DNA from: Zeus faber
Lineage: Eukaryota; Chordata; Actinopteri; Zeiformes; Zeidae
Length of the DNA: 64,000 nucleotides
Assembly: GCA_960531495.1 (NCBI GenBank)
Contig: OY482850.1
Location: 1,583,343-1,647,342 of the forward strand
Reading direction: 5' to 3'
Shown: positions 11,746 to 22,778 of the stretch, in pieces
Layout: the number at the start of each line of letters is the position of its first letter
How positions within the stretch are numbered: position 1 is the stretch's first letter
The notes under the pieces: generated by a model
What the model was told of the DNA's origin: nothing
What the model saw: only the letters and a program-made list of their open reading frames with translations
The model's database searches: none
Translations under genes and position numbers: made by a program

Positions 11746-12129
11746 CTACAAGTATGTTCTGGTGTATAAGGTCGCTATTATGTCATGGTGCCTCCAAGCG
11801 GCAGAAAGGGCCCCGAATCCACGTAGTAGAATGTGCTTAGTGTGGGGCACCCGGATGTTAGCTCCCCCCCCAACCAGATCGACGCAGGGGCGCAAATATG
11901 GCCGACTTAATGTTGGGTTTAGGTCATGGCTGCAATATAACTTTTTTAAGTCTATTGATTCGTGAGCTTTCGTGGAAAAAAGTGAATAGGTTTGATATTT
12001 TAAATTTTCTCGGCGGCTATTTTGCCATGGCAATGAACGGGACCCATAGCATATCAAAGGTCGCGCTGGGACTGACGAGTGTGCAAAGTTTCGTGGATAG
12101 GTCTTCGCCTAGTTGCTGTGGGCTCGGAA
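11746..12129. other. Unassigned stretch
   Basis: Unique-looking DNA with a C-run near 11865. It contains ATGGCCGAC and GCCATGGC but no long frame. It could be part of a repeat ending in the following AT-rich run. Confidence 0.35.
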
Positions 12130-12256
12130 CCTAACAACAGCAACAACAACAATAATAAAAAAATAATAATAATATATATATATATATATATATATAAATA
12201 ATAATAACAAATAACAAAAAATATATATATAAATAATAATAATAATAACAAATGAC
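12130..12256. repeat. AT-rich microsatellite (AAT, TA, AACAAT)
   Basis: CAACAACAA grading into AATAATAAT and (TA)n, then AATAATAACAAATAAC units. Such a run next to a tRNA-like sequence resembles a retroposon tail, but orientation and spacing do not prove it. Confidence 0.85.
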
Positions 12257-12304
12257 ATGATTTTTTTCATAAGATAATCAGTATTGAGGGCGCTAGGAAT
12301 GGAA

Positions 12305-12375
12305 GGTCTCCTGCGGGATTGAAACTGGGACCGCTCGCACCCAAAGCGTGAATTGTAGCCCGAGACCAATGAGCC
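12305..12375 (-). pseudogene. tRNA-Pro(TGG)-like pseudogene
   Basis: Read on the minus strand the 71-nt segment starts GGCTCATTGGTCTCGGG, has the anticodon arm CACGCTTTGGGTGCGAG (anticodon TGG in a 7-nt loop) and the T arm GGTCCCAGTTTCAATCC, and ends near GGAGACC. From memory this follows vertebrate tRNA-Pro over almost its whole length. The anticodon stem has one mismatch (A opposite A), the B box reads GTTTCAATCC instead of GTTCAAATCC, and the acceptor 3' side carries an extra base (GAGACC for GAGCC). It is therefore a decayed tRNA gene or the head of a tRNA-Pro-derived SINE. Confidence 0.75.
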
Positions 12376-12749
12376 AATGTGCTGCAACTTGACGTTCAGT
12401 TGCTTTCTATGACGCAAAACCGACACCTTGCGGTATAATGACAGAATTTCCATTATGACAGAAATAATGTTAAACCGCCGACGTGTTACGAATATACCAA
12501 TATAAAATGCCTTGCAATTCTTTTTTCTTTTTTTTTCCATTTTTGAATATAAAGCACAACTTAAACAATCACCCTAACTCCCCCATTCACATTTTATTAG
12601 GCGAAAGAGACCAAAATAAATTAAATTAAATTAAAAGAAAGTAAAACATATTTTTGTATGCCTCATCTTTACTTACAGTTTAAACTTTTTACTTTCACTC
12701 CAGAGGCAAGTTTAGGTGAAATTTTCTGTGGATAATATTTTATATAATC
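12376..12749. other. No feature recognised
   Basis: AT-rich DNA with an A/T homopolymer near 12520-12540. No coding frame or repeat ends. Confidence 0.5.
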
Positions 12750-15735
12750 TTCTTCTTCTTTTGGCTGCTCCCATTAGGAGTCACCACAGCGGATCACCTG
12801 CCTCCAATACTTTGTGTTCTGCACATCTTCCTCCCTTACACCAACCGTCTGCATGTCCTCCCTCACCACATCCATAAACCTTCTCTTTGGCCTTCCTCTT
12901 TCCCTCCCCTGGCAGCTCTATCCTCAGCATCCTTCTCCCAATGTAACTCTCACTCCCAATGAAAATCTCAACATCCTCAACTCTGCCACCTCCGGTTCAG
13001 CCACCTGCCTTTTTGTTAGTGCCACCAACTCTAAACCGTACAACATAGCTGGTCTCACTATCGTCCTGTGGACCTTCCCCTTCACTCTTGCTGGATCCCT
13101 TCTGTCACAGATCACTCCGCACACTCTTCTCCACCCACTCCCTGCACTCTCCGCTGCTATGGATGGTCGACCCCAAGTACTTGAACTCATCCGCCTTCTC
13201 CACCTCCACTACTTGCATTGTCAGCTTTTTGCCACCCTCCCTCCCATTCAGGCACATGTATTCTGTCTTACTCCTGCTGACTTTCATTCCTCTTCTCTCT
13301 AATGCATGCCTCCACTTCTCCAGGCTCTCCTCAACCTGCTCCCTACTCTCGTTACAGATCACAATGTCATTTGCGAACATTGTAGTCCACGGAGACTCCT
13401 GCCTGATTTCATCTGTTAACCTGTCCATCACCACTGCAAACAAGAAAGGGCTCAGAGCTGATCCTTGATGCGATCCCACCTCCACTTTGAATGCCTTCGT
13501 CATGCCTACTGCACACCTTACAAATACTGTCTTTCTGACTGCCCTCATACATATACTGTACCACTCTAATGTACTTCTCTGCCACCCCCAAATTCCTCGT
13601 GCAATACCACACTTCCTCTCTTGGCACCATGTCATATGCTTTCGCTAAATCCACAAAGATGCAGTGCAACTACCTCTGGCCATCCTTGGACTTTTCCATC
13701 AGCGTTCTTAAAGCAAACATTGCATCTGTAGTACTCTTTCCTGGCATGAAACCATACTGCTGCTCACTGATCCCCACTTCTCCTCTTAACCTAGCCTCCA
13801 CTACCCTTTCCCATAGCTTCATGCTGCGGCTGATCAACTTTATTCCCCTGTAGATATTACAGCGCTGTACGTGTACCTGTACTTATTCTTGAAGATGGGT
13901 ACCAGTACACTTCTTCTCCACTTCTCCGGAATCCTCTCCCTTTCCAGGATGGTGTTAAACAGTGTCGTTAGGAATGCCATTGCCATCTCACCCAAATATT
14001 TCCATGCTTCCCCAGGTATGTCATCTGGGCCGACTGCCTTTCCACTCTTCATCTTCTTTAATGCTGTTCTCACCTCATCCTTGATAATTTGCTGCACTTC
14101 TTGATCCACTATCCCCAAATCATCCACTCTTCTCTCCTTCTCATTTTCATCACTCATCAACTCCTCAAAGTACTCCTTCCACCTTCTCAACACACTGTCC
14201 TCACTAGTCAGCACATTCCCATTGTTATCCTTCATCACACTAACCTGCTGTACATCCTTCCCAGCTTGGTCCCTTTGTCTTGCCAATCGGTACAAGTCCT
14301 TTTCTCCTTCCTTACTGTCCAACCTCTCATACAATTTGTCGTATGCCGTTTCCTTTGCCTTTGCCACTTCTCTCTTCGCCTTGCATCGCAACAGCTTGTA
14401 CTCCTGTCTACTTTCTTCATCTCTCTGACTATCCCATTTCTTCTTCGCCAACCTCTTCTGCTCTATACTCTCCTGTACTTCCTCATTCCACCACAAAGAG
14501 TCCTTGTCTTCCTTCCTCTTCCCGCATGATACACTGAGTACCTAATTGGCCGTCTCCTTCACCACTTCTGCAGTTGTTGCCCAGTCATCTGGTAATCGTT
14601 CATTCCCACCTATTGCCTGCCTAACCTCTTCCCTAAATTGCATGCAACACTCCTCCTTTTTTAACTTCCACCATTTTATCTTTGGCTCTTCTTTCACTTT
14701 CTTCCTCTTCTTGACCTCCAGAGTCATCCTACAGAGCACCATCCGATGCTGCCTAGCAACACCCTTCCCTACCACCACTTTGCAGTCACTAATCCCTTTC
14801 AGATTGCACCTCCGGCATAAGATGTAGTCCACCTATGTGCACCTTCCTCCACTCTTGAATGTCACCCTGTGTTCCTCCCTCTTCTTGAAATACGTATTCA
14901 CAACAGCCAATTCCATCCTTTTGGCCAAATCCACCACCATCTGTCTTTCCACATTTCTCTCCTTGACACCAAACCTACCCATCACCTTCTCATCACCTAT
15001 GGCTCTGATCCCTTCGCCAACATGCCCATTGAGATCTGCTCCAACAACCACTCACTCCCCCTTGGGGACGCTCTTTACCACTACATCCAACTCACTAAAG
15101 ATTTCTTCTTTCTCTTCCATCTCACACCCAAATTGGGGAGCATATGCACTGACCACATTCATTATCACCTCATCAATTTGTAGCTTCATGCTCATCACTC
15201 TGTCCGACACTCTCGTCACCTCCAAAACTCTCTTGACATGTTCTTCCTCCAAGACTATCCCTGCCCCATTTATCCTGCCATCCACTCCATGGTAGAACAG
15301 TTTTAACCCGGCTCCGATACTCCTGGCCTCTCCTTCCACCTGGTCTCTTGTACACATAGTACATCTACCTTGCTTCTCTCCATCATGTCAGCCAGCTCTC
15401 TCTTTACCCTTCATAGTGCCAATGTTCAAAGTTCCTACTCTCAACTCTACTCTCCTACCCTTCTTACTCTCCTGCTGTCTCCGGACACCCCTTCCCCCTC
15501 TTCTTCTTCTTCTTCTTCTTCTTCGGCCAACAGTAGCACAATTTCCACTGGCACCCTGTTGGCTAACAGTGGCGGTCATTACTAACCCGGGCCTCGATCG
15601 ATCCGTTATGGAAATCAGATTTGTTGTCCGCATGTTTGATTAGGCACGGTTTTTACCCCCGATGCCCTTCCTGCGCAACCCTCTCTTTTCATCCGGGCTT
15701 GGGACCGGCACTGATGATACACTGGCTTGTGCACC
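12750..15735 (-). mobile_element. RTE-clade LINE, nearly full length
   Basis: About 3 kb on the minus strand. The 5' end (right) contains GCCGGTCCCAAGCCCGGAT and GGGTTGCGCAGGAAGGGCAT, a leader typical of fish RTE elements. The 3' end (left) is GCCAAAAGAAGAAGAAGA, a short AAG tail. One endonuclease-RT polyprotein lies between. The length fits a complete element of this clade (3-3.3 kb). It has several frame changes and an altered RT catalytic motif, so it is dead but not very old. Confidence 0.92.
12924..15633 (-). pseudogene. RTE endonuclease-reverse transcriptase polyprotein
   Basis: Order along the minus strand: a basic leader with an arginine run (the GRRRRRRRRRGG region) and RVGTLNIGTMKGK; endonuclease with RSIGAGLKLFYHGVDGR, VVSAYAPQFGCEMEEKE and VVGADLNGHVGEGI; linker with ARQHRMVLCRMTLEVKKR and KKEECCMQFREEVRQAIGG; then MWWNEEVQESIEQKRLAKKK. 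RT follows with KSGKAVGPDDIPGEAWKYLG, VDLAKAYDMVPREEVWY (motif A), QGSALSPFLFAVVMDRLTDE and MFANDIVICNESREQVEESL. The last should be FADD and is FAND, a loss of one catalytic aspartate. KFKYLGS-type text (DEFKYLGSTIHSSGECREW) and KGKVHRTIVRPAMLYGLELV close the C-terminal domain. It is split over roughly seven frames (main joints near 15360, 15050, 14835, 14540, 13840, 13640 and 13150). Confidence 0.9.
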
Positions 15736-15965
15736 CTAGTGGCTAGATTATATATAATACTTTATAATATTATATTATTAATATGATATTTAATATAATG
15801 ATCGTGTCAAATTTTGTCTTTCTAAAATCAACTAAAAATATGACTATAACACTAAAAATAACACTATTCATCTATGTATCTGTTGGATGACAGTATAAGG
15901 GATATCTGAGAGAGGGATAGCGTGTGTTTTGCATGTGTGCGGGTGTGTGTGTAGTATAAAGACAA
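15736..15965. other. No feature recognised
   Basis: AT-rich DNA between the RTE element and the fold-back element. Confidence 0.5.
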
Positions 15966-17455
15966 GGGAACTATGGAACACCATTTTAGTCAATATTAAA
16001 TAAATAAATAAATAAATAAATAAACTGCCAATGAAATATATAACAAAATAAATAAATAGGGCAATAAATACATTCATAAATGTAAATCTAACTATATAAT
16101 TGCCTAATTATAGCTCAATAAATAATTTTTTTTTTAAATAAAACAACATTTTCCAATTTTCTTTTTATTAATTTCAGGAGACTTTTATGTCATAATTTCA
16201 CATTTATTTATTTGAGGGGGCTTTTATTTCATTCAGGCACTTTTATTTCAAAATGCCACATTTCCAATACTTGAATGCAAATGAATGGGACATTGTTATC
16301 TCACAGATTCAGAGATTCCACAACAGCGGTAGGAGTGGTTGCTCGGATCAAGTCCTCAGCTCCCGAAACCTCCTCGATTGTAGCGGTGGGTCTAGGACTC
16401 CCGCCGCCGGAAAACACACTTTGCAGAGAAAGAAGGGCCTCTACCCCAAGCTGTCGAGCCAGTGGTCCCCTGCACTGTGCTGGAACAGCTGTCGGGCGTG
16501 TTGAACTGGGTGGTGCCCGTCCACCGAAACCGGCTTGCTCCCTATCAACCGCTGGCTCCAACCTAAGAGGTATCGGGAGCTGAGGACTAGCTCCAAGTCG
16601 GGATGGGTGCCCGCCGGTTGATATTTTGGAGTCCATACTTTTTTAAATATCGTGATAGCACTGTGCATATACAAAACGTGCAATTTGTTTTCACTTGTGA
16701 GAGTTTTAGGCATTACATTTATGTGTGAAAACCAGCCCGGTCGTATTTTAGATGGTCTTCTGTGTCACATTTATGTTAATGAGTTTTATTCATATTTCAT
16801 ATTACCCTTGCAATAAAGTTATTAATGAACACTGTGCAATCATGTGATTTTCCTTTAAGGGGCAAAAAGTATCGGTGTCGATGAAAAATTACCATCAACT
16901 TACGGTATCGCATCGAAAGGTATCCCCCATCCCTAGGTCCGAGTAACCGCTGCTACCACTGTTGCGGCGACGCCCCCTCTCTCCAATATCGCTGAATCTG
17001 TGAGATAACCACGCGCCATTCATTAGCATATAATGATTGGAAATGCGGCATTATGAAATAAAATTGCCATGAAATACATAATGTGGCATTAGGAAATAAA
17101 AGTCATCTTAAATTAAAAAATAACTTACACAAATTAATACAAATAGTCTTTTGAAAAACTTTCCTTTTTTAAACCTTTTTAAAATAAAAAAAAAGACCAA
17201 TTTATTTATTTATTTAACTATATTTACTCACTTATATATTTATATTTACATTTATTTATATATTTATTGCCTCATTTATTTATTTCATATTTTATTTCCT
17301 AGGCATATTTATGTACGTATGTATTTGTTCATTCATTCATTCATTCATTCATTCATTCATTCATTCATTCATTCATTTATTTGTGTATTTAAATATATTT
17401 TTATTTATTTATTTATGTATTTACATATATTAATTTCAAATGGCATTCCACAGAA
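15966..17455. mobile_element. Large fold-back element with long inverted repeats
   Basis: The left arm begins near GGAACACCATTTTAGTC, then AAATAAATAAATA-rich DNA, the phrase TTTTATTTCA repeated, CAAATGAATGGGACA, TATCTCACAGATTCAG and ACAGCGGTAGGAGTGGTTG. The right half contains the inverse of all these in reverse order, ending with AAATGGCATTCC near 17450. Arms are roughly 380-490 bp and imperfect. A smaller inverted pair lies inside (near 16354-16375 and 16567-16588, GTCCTCAGCTCCCGA). There is no transposase. Ends and target duplication cannot be fixed exactly. Best described as a fold-back DNA transposon or very large MITE. Confidence 0.75.
17327..17378. repeat. (ATTC)n microsatellite
   Basis: About twelve perfect units inside the right arm of the fold-back element. 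Confidence 0.95.
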
Positions 17456-17746
17456 CCGTATGAGGCACACTCCAGGTCTGAAGCACAGAGCCACACAAAA
17501 CACACCAACCCAATACATTCTTTTTTGGGCCTTTGCCAGAGAGCAGCCTTTGTTTAGTGTGAGTCGAGGTGCCTTTTTGTTGGTGTGAAAGCAGAGAGGA
17601 AGGAGTTAAGAAGAGAAATGAAGAGTGGAAGGAAGGAAGGAAGGGAAGAAGAAATGGAGTATGGAGAGGAGGGTTGAAATAAGAGTTGGAAGGTTGAAAA
17701 GGATAAAGATATAAAGGGTCGGCCTAAATATGTGAGTGTGGGTGTC

Positions 17747-17750
17747 TTTC

Positions 17751-17809
<59 letters not shown>

Positions 17810-17850
17810 ATGTGTGTGTGTATATGTGTGAGTGTGTGTGTGTGTGTGTG
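17747..17850. repeat. (TG)n microsatellite
   Basis: Near-pure TG with two TTTA/TATA interruptions. A (CA)n run starts only 63 bp later, so the two can pair as an inverted repeat. Confidence 0.95.
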
Positions 17851-17912
17851 ATTGAATAGCGGATTTCATGGCTCATGGATCAGAAGAGCTGCCGGCCGAC
17901 AGCTGCTTTAAA

Positions 17913-17967
<55 letters not shown>
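17913..17967. repeat. (CA)n microsatellite
   Basis: About 55 bp of pure CA, complementary to the TG run at 17747-17850. Confidence 0.95.
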
Positions 17968-17969
<2 letters not shown>

Positions 17970-18639
17970 AAAAGAAGCATTGAAGTCATTTATCAGATCT
18001 CCCTATTCAGCTGACCAAAGCAATCTCTCCTAAGGACTAACGATAGGGGCCAATGTCATCGCCAACGAGAGCTACAATTTATGGATTTGTCATTTGTCTG
18101 TTAGCTATAAGGAAAGTAAACTACTGCCCTGACACCTTCAAGGTCAATAGTAAACAGCAATGCTGTGAGAACACATACAGTAGATGGTAATATAGCTATA
18201 CAACAGGATTGCTGTAATAATTCATTGGAATAAATTAAATCAATCCAGGAAATCTTGCAATCATCATTCAGTCTTGTTTGTCTTTTAAATTCTGAGATAA
18301 ATCGAAGGGCCTACTATTGTATGTATAAAATTATTCAGCTTTGAAAAAATGTATTCCTCTTCATACACAGAAGAAAAATGTAATTCGAGGGATTTGCTCA
18401 AGTGAAAAAGTTTATTGTTTATAGAGAACAGCAGACTTTCAATGCTCTTCAGGATGATTTTTAGAAAACAATGTTTTGTAGATTGTTTTAAGATAATGCT
18501 ATCATTTCTATCACAAGAATTTGAAGAAGTTAAATTATCTTAGCCCATTGGCAGATATTTTAGATGTATTAATAGTATTTTAAAGTATTAAGTATTAATC
18601 AAAATGTGTTTGCTTTTTTTTCCAAATCGATTTGTTCAT
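17968..18639. other. No feature recognised
   Basis: AT-rich unique-looking DNA. No frame or repeat ends stand out. Confidence 0.5.
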
Positions 18640-20098
18640 CATAGGTTTGTAGATGGGTTGGTAGGGCGGTAGTGGGGTTGGCATATCGGTAAATAGTTAG
18701 ACAGATAGGTAAGTAGATAAGTAGGAAGGCATGTAGGTAAGTTGGTTGGAAAGAAGGTAGAGATAGGTCACTAGGTAGATATAGGTAGGTAGGTAGGTAA
18801 GTTGGTAGGTGTAGATGTAGATCATTACGTAGATAACTAAGTACTTTAGGTAGTTGAATTGGCTGGAAGGTAGGAAGGTGAGTCACTACATAGGTAGATG
18901 GAGATAGGTAGGGAGGTAGATGGAGGTAAATCGATAGGTAGATTTAGATAGGTCAGTAGGTTGCTAGATGGGTAAGTAGGCAGGTAGTTAGATGTAGGTA
19001 AATGTGGGTAGGTTGGTAGGTAGGTTGATGAAGGTAAGTCAGTAGGCATCTAGATAATGTAGAAAATGTAGGTTCTGATTCTGTTTCTGATAAGTCGGTA
19101 GGTAGGTAGATGGATGTAGGTAAGTTGGTAGAGAGGTAGTTAGGTGAGTCGCTACATAGGTTGATAGGTAGCTAGGCAGATGAAGAGAAGTTGGTATGTA
19201 TGACTGTATGTACTGTATATGTATGTGACAATTAATCTCTTGAACTTGAACTTGAAGGTAGGTACTGTAGATGTGGGTAAGTTGGTCAGTAGGTTGATAG
19301 ATGGGTAAGTTGGTAGTGAGATGTAGGTAAGTTGGTAGGTAGGTAGATAGATGGGCATGTAGGTAGTTAGATGGAGGTAAGTTGGTAGGTAGGTAGATGT
19401 GGGTAGGTTGGTAAGCAGGTTGATAGATGGGTAAGGAAGGTAGTTCGATGTAGGTAAGTTGGTAGGTACAGTAGGTAGATGTGGGTAGGTTGGTAGGTAG
19501 GTTGATAGATGGGTTAGTAGGTAGGTTGATGAAGGTAAGTCAATAGGCATGTAGATAATGTAGGAAATGTAGGTTTTGATTCTGATTCTGATAAGTCGGT
19601 AGGTAGGTAGATAGATGTACTGTAGGTAAGTTGGAAGAGAGGTAGGTAGGTGAGTCGCTACATAGGAAGATATAGATAGGTAGCTAGGCAGATGAAGGTA
19701 AGTTGGTATGACTGTATGTACTGTATATGTATGTGACAATTAATCTCTTGAACTTGAACTTGAACTTGAAGGTAGGTACTGTAGATGTGGGTAGGTTGGT
19801 CAGTAGCTTGATAGATGGGTAAGTAGGTAGTGAGATGTAGGTAAGTTGGTAGGTAGGTAGATGTGGGTAGACTGGTAAGTAGGTTGAAAGATGGGCATGT
19901 AGGTAATTATATGTAGGTAAGTTGGTAGTTAGGTAGATGTGGGTAGTGTAAGTAGGGTGATAGATGGGTAAGTAGAATGTAGTTAGTTAGATGTAGGTAA
20001 GTGGTAGGTAGGCAAGTAGGTTCATAGCTGGGTAATTAGGTACTGTAGGTAATCAGATGTAGGAAAGTTGCGAGGTAAGCAGGGTCAGTAGGTAATAA
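18640..20098. repeat. GGTA-type minisatellite with LINE-tail higher-order units
   Basis: About 1.46 kb dominated by GTAGGTAGGTA, GTAAGTTGGTAG and GATAGATGGGTAAG variants. Two long units align at an offset of about 514 bp. Each contains TTCTGAT-rich text before GATAAGTCGGTAGG (near 19066 and 19566), AGTCGCTACATAGG, and the LINE-A-like tail TGTATATGTATGTGACAATT followed by (CTTGAA)n and GGTACTGTAGATGTGGG (near 19215 and 19720). The 'LPTYLPTY' frames on the minus strand are translation of the repeat. Confidence 0.9.
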
Positions 20099-21655
20099 TT
20101 AGAATAATAATAATAATTGGGATTTATATAGTGCCTTTCACAAACCCAAGGACACTTTACAATGGAAAAAAAACAAAAACCAAATACAAACAAGACGGTC
20201 GATAACAAAACAAGACATGGTAGATAAATTGAAAAAGATAAATAACAGAAGAAGAAACCCACAAGTGTCAAGGGCAGTAGGCCTCGTTGAAGAGGTAGGT
20301 TTTGAGCAGGTTTTTGAAGGTGGCCAGGGAAGGAGCATTTCGAATGTCAGTGGGGAGAGTTCCAGAGAGTGGGGGCTGCCACATTGAAGGCTCTGTCCCC
20401 AAAGGTTCAAAACCTCAGGCGGGGATGGAGAGCAGACCCGAGTCCGAGGACCGTAGCTTCCGGGACAGGGGGTAGAGGTGGAGGAGGTCAGTTAAGTACT
20501 GCGGGGCGAGGGGAGATGGAGGGTGGACTCTGGAGATGTTCTTGAGATGGAAGAAAGCAGATTTGATGTGTGAATGGAATCAAAGGGATGAATGGAAGAT
20601 GACGCCTAGGTGCGTACTTCGGGGGATGGGGAGATGGAGCAGCCATCAACAACCAAGACGCGATCTTCAACCTTCCTGAGCAGTGTCTTGGGAGCCACAA
20701 CCATGAGTTCAGTTTTGTTATTGTTGAGTTTGAGCATGTTTGATAATATCCAGACTTTGATGTCGTGAAGGCAGTTGAGAAGAGACTTAGGGGAGGCAGG
20801 AAGATGGTTTGGTGCTGAGGTATAGCTGGGTGTCATCTACGTAGGTATGGAAGCATAGACCGTGGTGGCATATGATCTGACCAAGGGGGAGCATGAAAAT
20901 GGTGAAGAAGAGGGGCCCAAGCATGGAACCTTGAGGCACGCCCTGGTCAACTGGGTCAAGGGTGGAGCAGGAGTCTCTGATATAGACAAACTGCTTCCTG
21001 TTGGTAAGGTAGGATTGGAACCAGGAGAGTGCTGTACCGGAGAGGCCAAGGTAGCCGGATAGACAGTTGAGCAGGAAAGTGTGGGAGACTGTGTCAAAGG
21101 CAGCTGAGAGGTCAAGGAGGATGAGGATACTGATGTAGCCTGCGACGACAACAATAAGGAGGTCATTGGTGATTTTAATGAGAGCGGTCTCCGTGCTGTG
21201 GTTGGTTCTGAATCCGGATTGAAAGGGTTTGTGAAGCTCATGGTTAGACATGTGCTGTTGGAGTTGGGCGGCAACTGCTCGTTCCAGGATTTTGCTTAGG
21301 AACGGAAGGTTGGAGATCAGGCAGTGGTGGTTGGGGTTGTCCGGGTCAAGACCAGCCTTCTTTATGATCGGTGTGATTGAGGCCATTTTGAAGCTGGTGG
21401 GAACCGTGCCGGATTTTAAGGAGGCATTATTGATGGCCACTATGACAGGGGAGAGGGAGGGAAGGCATGCCTTGACCAGGGCTGTGGGCATGTGGTCCAG
21501 AGAGCAGGTGGAGGTCTTGGCCTTGGTGACCAGCATAGTAATTTGTGGCACGTCCACAGGAGAGAAGAAGGAGAGACAGCACTGGGGTGGGGAGGCGGCT
21601 GGGGGTGCAACACCCTGTGGTTGGGGTGTGTGTGGGATGGCAGGGGATTGGAGAT
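20099..21655 (-). mobile_element. L2/Rex1-like LINE fragment ('LINE-C')
   Basis: A minus-strand 5'-truncated LINE. Its 3' end reads AAAGTGTCCTTGGGTTTGTG, AAAGGCACTATATAAAT and an (ATT)n tail at 20099-20118, a common fish L2 end. It abuts the GGTA minisatellite at the tail and a plus-strand LINE at the other side, near 21655. Confidence 0.88.
20606..21640 (-). pseudogene. LINE-C reverse transcriptase
   Basis: Mostly one open frame. Reading order: TCSLDHMPTALVKACLPSLS, GTVPTSFKMASITPIIKKAG, FLSKILERAVAAQLQQHM, FQSGFRTNHSTETALIKITN, LILLDLSAAFDTVSHTFLLN (motif A), WFQSYLTNRKQFVYI, GVPQGSMLGPLFFTIFMLPL and FHTYVDDTQLYLSTKPSS. The catalytic box is YVDD rather than YADD, still with both aspartates. 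A frame change near 20800 leads to LKLNNNKTELMVVAPK. The frame from about 21640 to 20787 is intact, so this copy is relatively young but lacks its endonuclease. Confidence 0.88.
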
Positions 21656-22778
21656 GCTGGTTTACATTAAACAGGCATTCAGAGCTGTTCCCCACCCCCA
21701 CCTGGGGAACTCGGACCATCTCTCTGTTATGCTAATGCCATCTTACAAACAACTTATTACCAGGAGTAAGCCGTCTGTGAAGCAGATCAGAGCATGGCCA
21801 TAAGGAGCAACCTCAGCTCTCCAAGACTGTTTTGAATGCACAGTTTGGCCTGTTTTTAGGGAGGCTGCCACTACCAACCATCATGTCAACCTAACGGAAT
21901 ATACTGAGTCTGTGACAGGCTATATACACAAATGCATGGACGATGTGACAGTCATCAAAAACATCACTACAAGAGCCAATGACAAACCCTGGTTCACCAG
22001 GGAGGTACGTGCACTCCTGAGAGCACGGAACGCTGCCTTCAAGTCCGGGGACAAGGACGCCCTCAGAGCTGCTAGGGCCAACTTGAAACGGGGCGTGAGA
22101 ACAGCCAAGCGTGCCTATGGACAGAAAATCCAATCACACTTCACAGACACAAAAGACCCCAGTCGCCTGTGGCAAGGCATCCAGTCAGTCACCGGTTACA
22201 GGCCAACACCCCCACCGTGCGAGGACAACACAGACTTCCTCAACACACTTAACACATTCTTCAGCCGGTTTGAGGAAAACAACACCACCACACCAACAAA
22301 AGCCCGGACCTGCCCGGACAATAACACTTCACCTGGACCCTGTTGATGTGCGAAAAACCCTACTCAAGGTGAACCTCAGAAAAGCTGCAGGTCCTGACAA
22401 CATACCGGGGCGTGTGCTCAGAGACTGTGCTGACCAACTTACAGATGTTCTCACCGATATCTACAACACCTCTCTGAGCCAAGCCATCATACCAGCATGC
22501 TTCAAAGCCACCACCATCATACCGCTACCCAAAAAATACCCAGCCTCAACACTGAACGACTACCGACCCATAGCACTCACGCCCATCATGATGAAGTGCC
22601 TTGAAAGATTGGTCAAGGCCCACATAACATCCAGTCTCCCCACTACACTTGATCCATTCCAGTTTGCATACCGTCCCAATCGCTCCACTGATGATGCCAT
22701 AGCAACAGCACTCCACATATGCCTGGCTCATCTGGAAAACAAAAACAGTTACGTGCGGATACTGTTCATTGACTTCAG
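21656..22778 (+). mobile_element. LINE fragment ('LINE-D', L2/Rex1-like)
   Basis: Plus-strand fragment from the end of the endonuclease to the start of RT, joined head to head with LINE-C. It shows HLGNSDHLSVMLMPSYKQL (SDH motif), then [120 protein letters not shown] and [18 protein letters not shown]. It breaks off at ILFIDFS, inside RT motif A, near 22778. The catalytic box and 3' end are absent. Few frame changes are visible (near 21800 and 22330), suggesting modest age. Confidence 0.88.

Noticed and set aside
12814-15643. Plus-strand frames across the RTE element
   Set aside because: Antisense shadows of the RTE polyprotein.
17606-17869. Histidine-threonine frames over CA/GT arrays
   Set aside because: Direct translation of dinucleotide repeats; same for all similar frames near 2.5, 25.1, 34.5, 40.4, 47.3, 49.4 and 59.6 kb.
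18599-19739. Repeated LPTYLPTY protein frames
   Set aside because: Translation of the GGTA minisatellite on the minus strand; unit variants shift frames freely.
20837-21735. Additional frames over LINE-C on both strands
   Set aside because: Shadows of the RT frame; only the frame containing DLSAAFDTV and YVDDTQLYL has domain motifs.
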